The translations under genes and the position numbers were made by a program. This document shows positions 15,136-15,219 of a DNA stretch of 15,219 bases, one piece after another. Positions within the stretch are counted from its first letter, which is position 1. Every line of letters begins with the position of its first letter. This DNA is from Fervidibacter sp032160945. GTDB lineage: Bacteria; Armatimonadota; Fervidibacteria; Fervidibacterales; Fervidibacteraceae. Under the pieces are notes generated by a model that saw only the letters and a list, made by a program, of their open reading frames with translations, made no database searches and was not told the DNA's origin. Location: the NCBI GenBank assembly GCA_032160945.1, contig JAVHTL010000081.1; one strand, given 5' to 3'.

Positions 15136-15219
15136 TAGGACTTACGCAGTTAATGTCATTTTGTGTAGGGGCGGACGATAGTCTGCCCGAAAACATCCTT
15201 GGGGTTAAAACTACCCTTG
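15136..15219 (-). mobile_element. MITE-like element, copy D (partial, reverse orientation)
   Basis: Reads TAGGACTTACGCAGTT at its outer end, then GTAGGGG and the hairpin GGGCGGAC-GATA-GTCTGCCC, then GAAAACATCC and a second hairpin-like stretch GGGGTTAAAACTACCC, running off the window. This is the reverse complement of the right half of copies B and C. It directly borders the hydrolase pseudogene. Confidence 0.75.

Overview
The window looks like a chromosomal piece of a moderate-GC, probably thermophilic and little-cultivated bacterium. The style (large secreted beta-propeller/CARDB/FlgD-type proteins, secreted LTxxQ-type helical proteins, GH20-like hydrolases, many intergenic palindromes) reminds me of Armatimonadota (Fervidibacter-like), but this is an impression, not a proof. 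No rRNA, tRNA, CRISPR array, phage gene or transposase gene is visible.

Left part (about 1-5112, all minus strand): transcribed from right to left there is a Tat-signal TIM-barrel protein, a Tat-signal radical SAM enzyme of the AmmeMemoRadiSam type, and a large membrane protein with a spermidine-synthase-like domain. The first two overlap by 4 bases and the next two by 37-46 bases, so they are almost certainly one operon. rnhB (RNase HII) follows 88 bases further on. The spermidine-synthase-like domain has lost the acidic residues expected for aminopropyl transfer, so this operon is my best candidate for an undescribed membrane or extracytoplasmic pathway.

Middle (5113-5885): about 770 bases without a gene, built almost wholly from palindromic elements: small hairpins, a three-copy tandem array of double hairpins (period about 84 bases), one full copy of a three-hairpin MITE-like element with TA ends, and some short repeats. 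A secreted helical protein with a duplicated LTxxQ layout is encoded at 5886-7478 (minus). A divergent control region (7479-8003) carries TGAGCC boxes, a sigma70-like promoter and a second full copy of the MITE-like element.

Right part (8004-14610, plus strand): a 2032-residue exported multidomain protein (LVIVD fragment, PD40 propeller, Ig-like, HAF propeller, CARDB, a lysozyme-like segment, more beta domains, a C-terminal FlgD-like Ig domain) followed 61 bases later by a small Ig-like lipoprotein. Four short tandem repeats (7- and 8-base units) lie inside the big gene at domain borders or loops.

Right edge: the remnant of a GH20-like glycoside hydrolase on the minus strand, cut by another copy of the MITE-like element and carrying an in-frame nonsense codon. 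The same element also touches the left edge, where its terminal bases form the stop codon of rnhB. The main theme of the window is therefore a mobile palindromic element that has edited gene ends, a 5' leader and a pseudogene.
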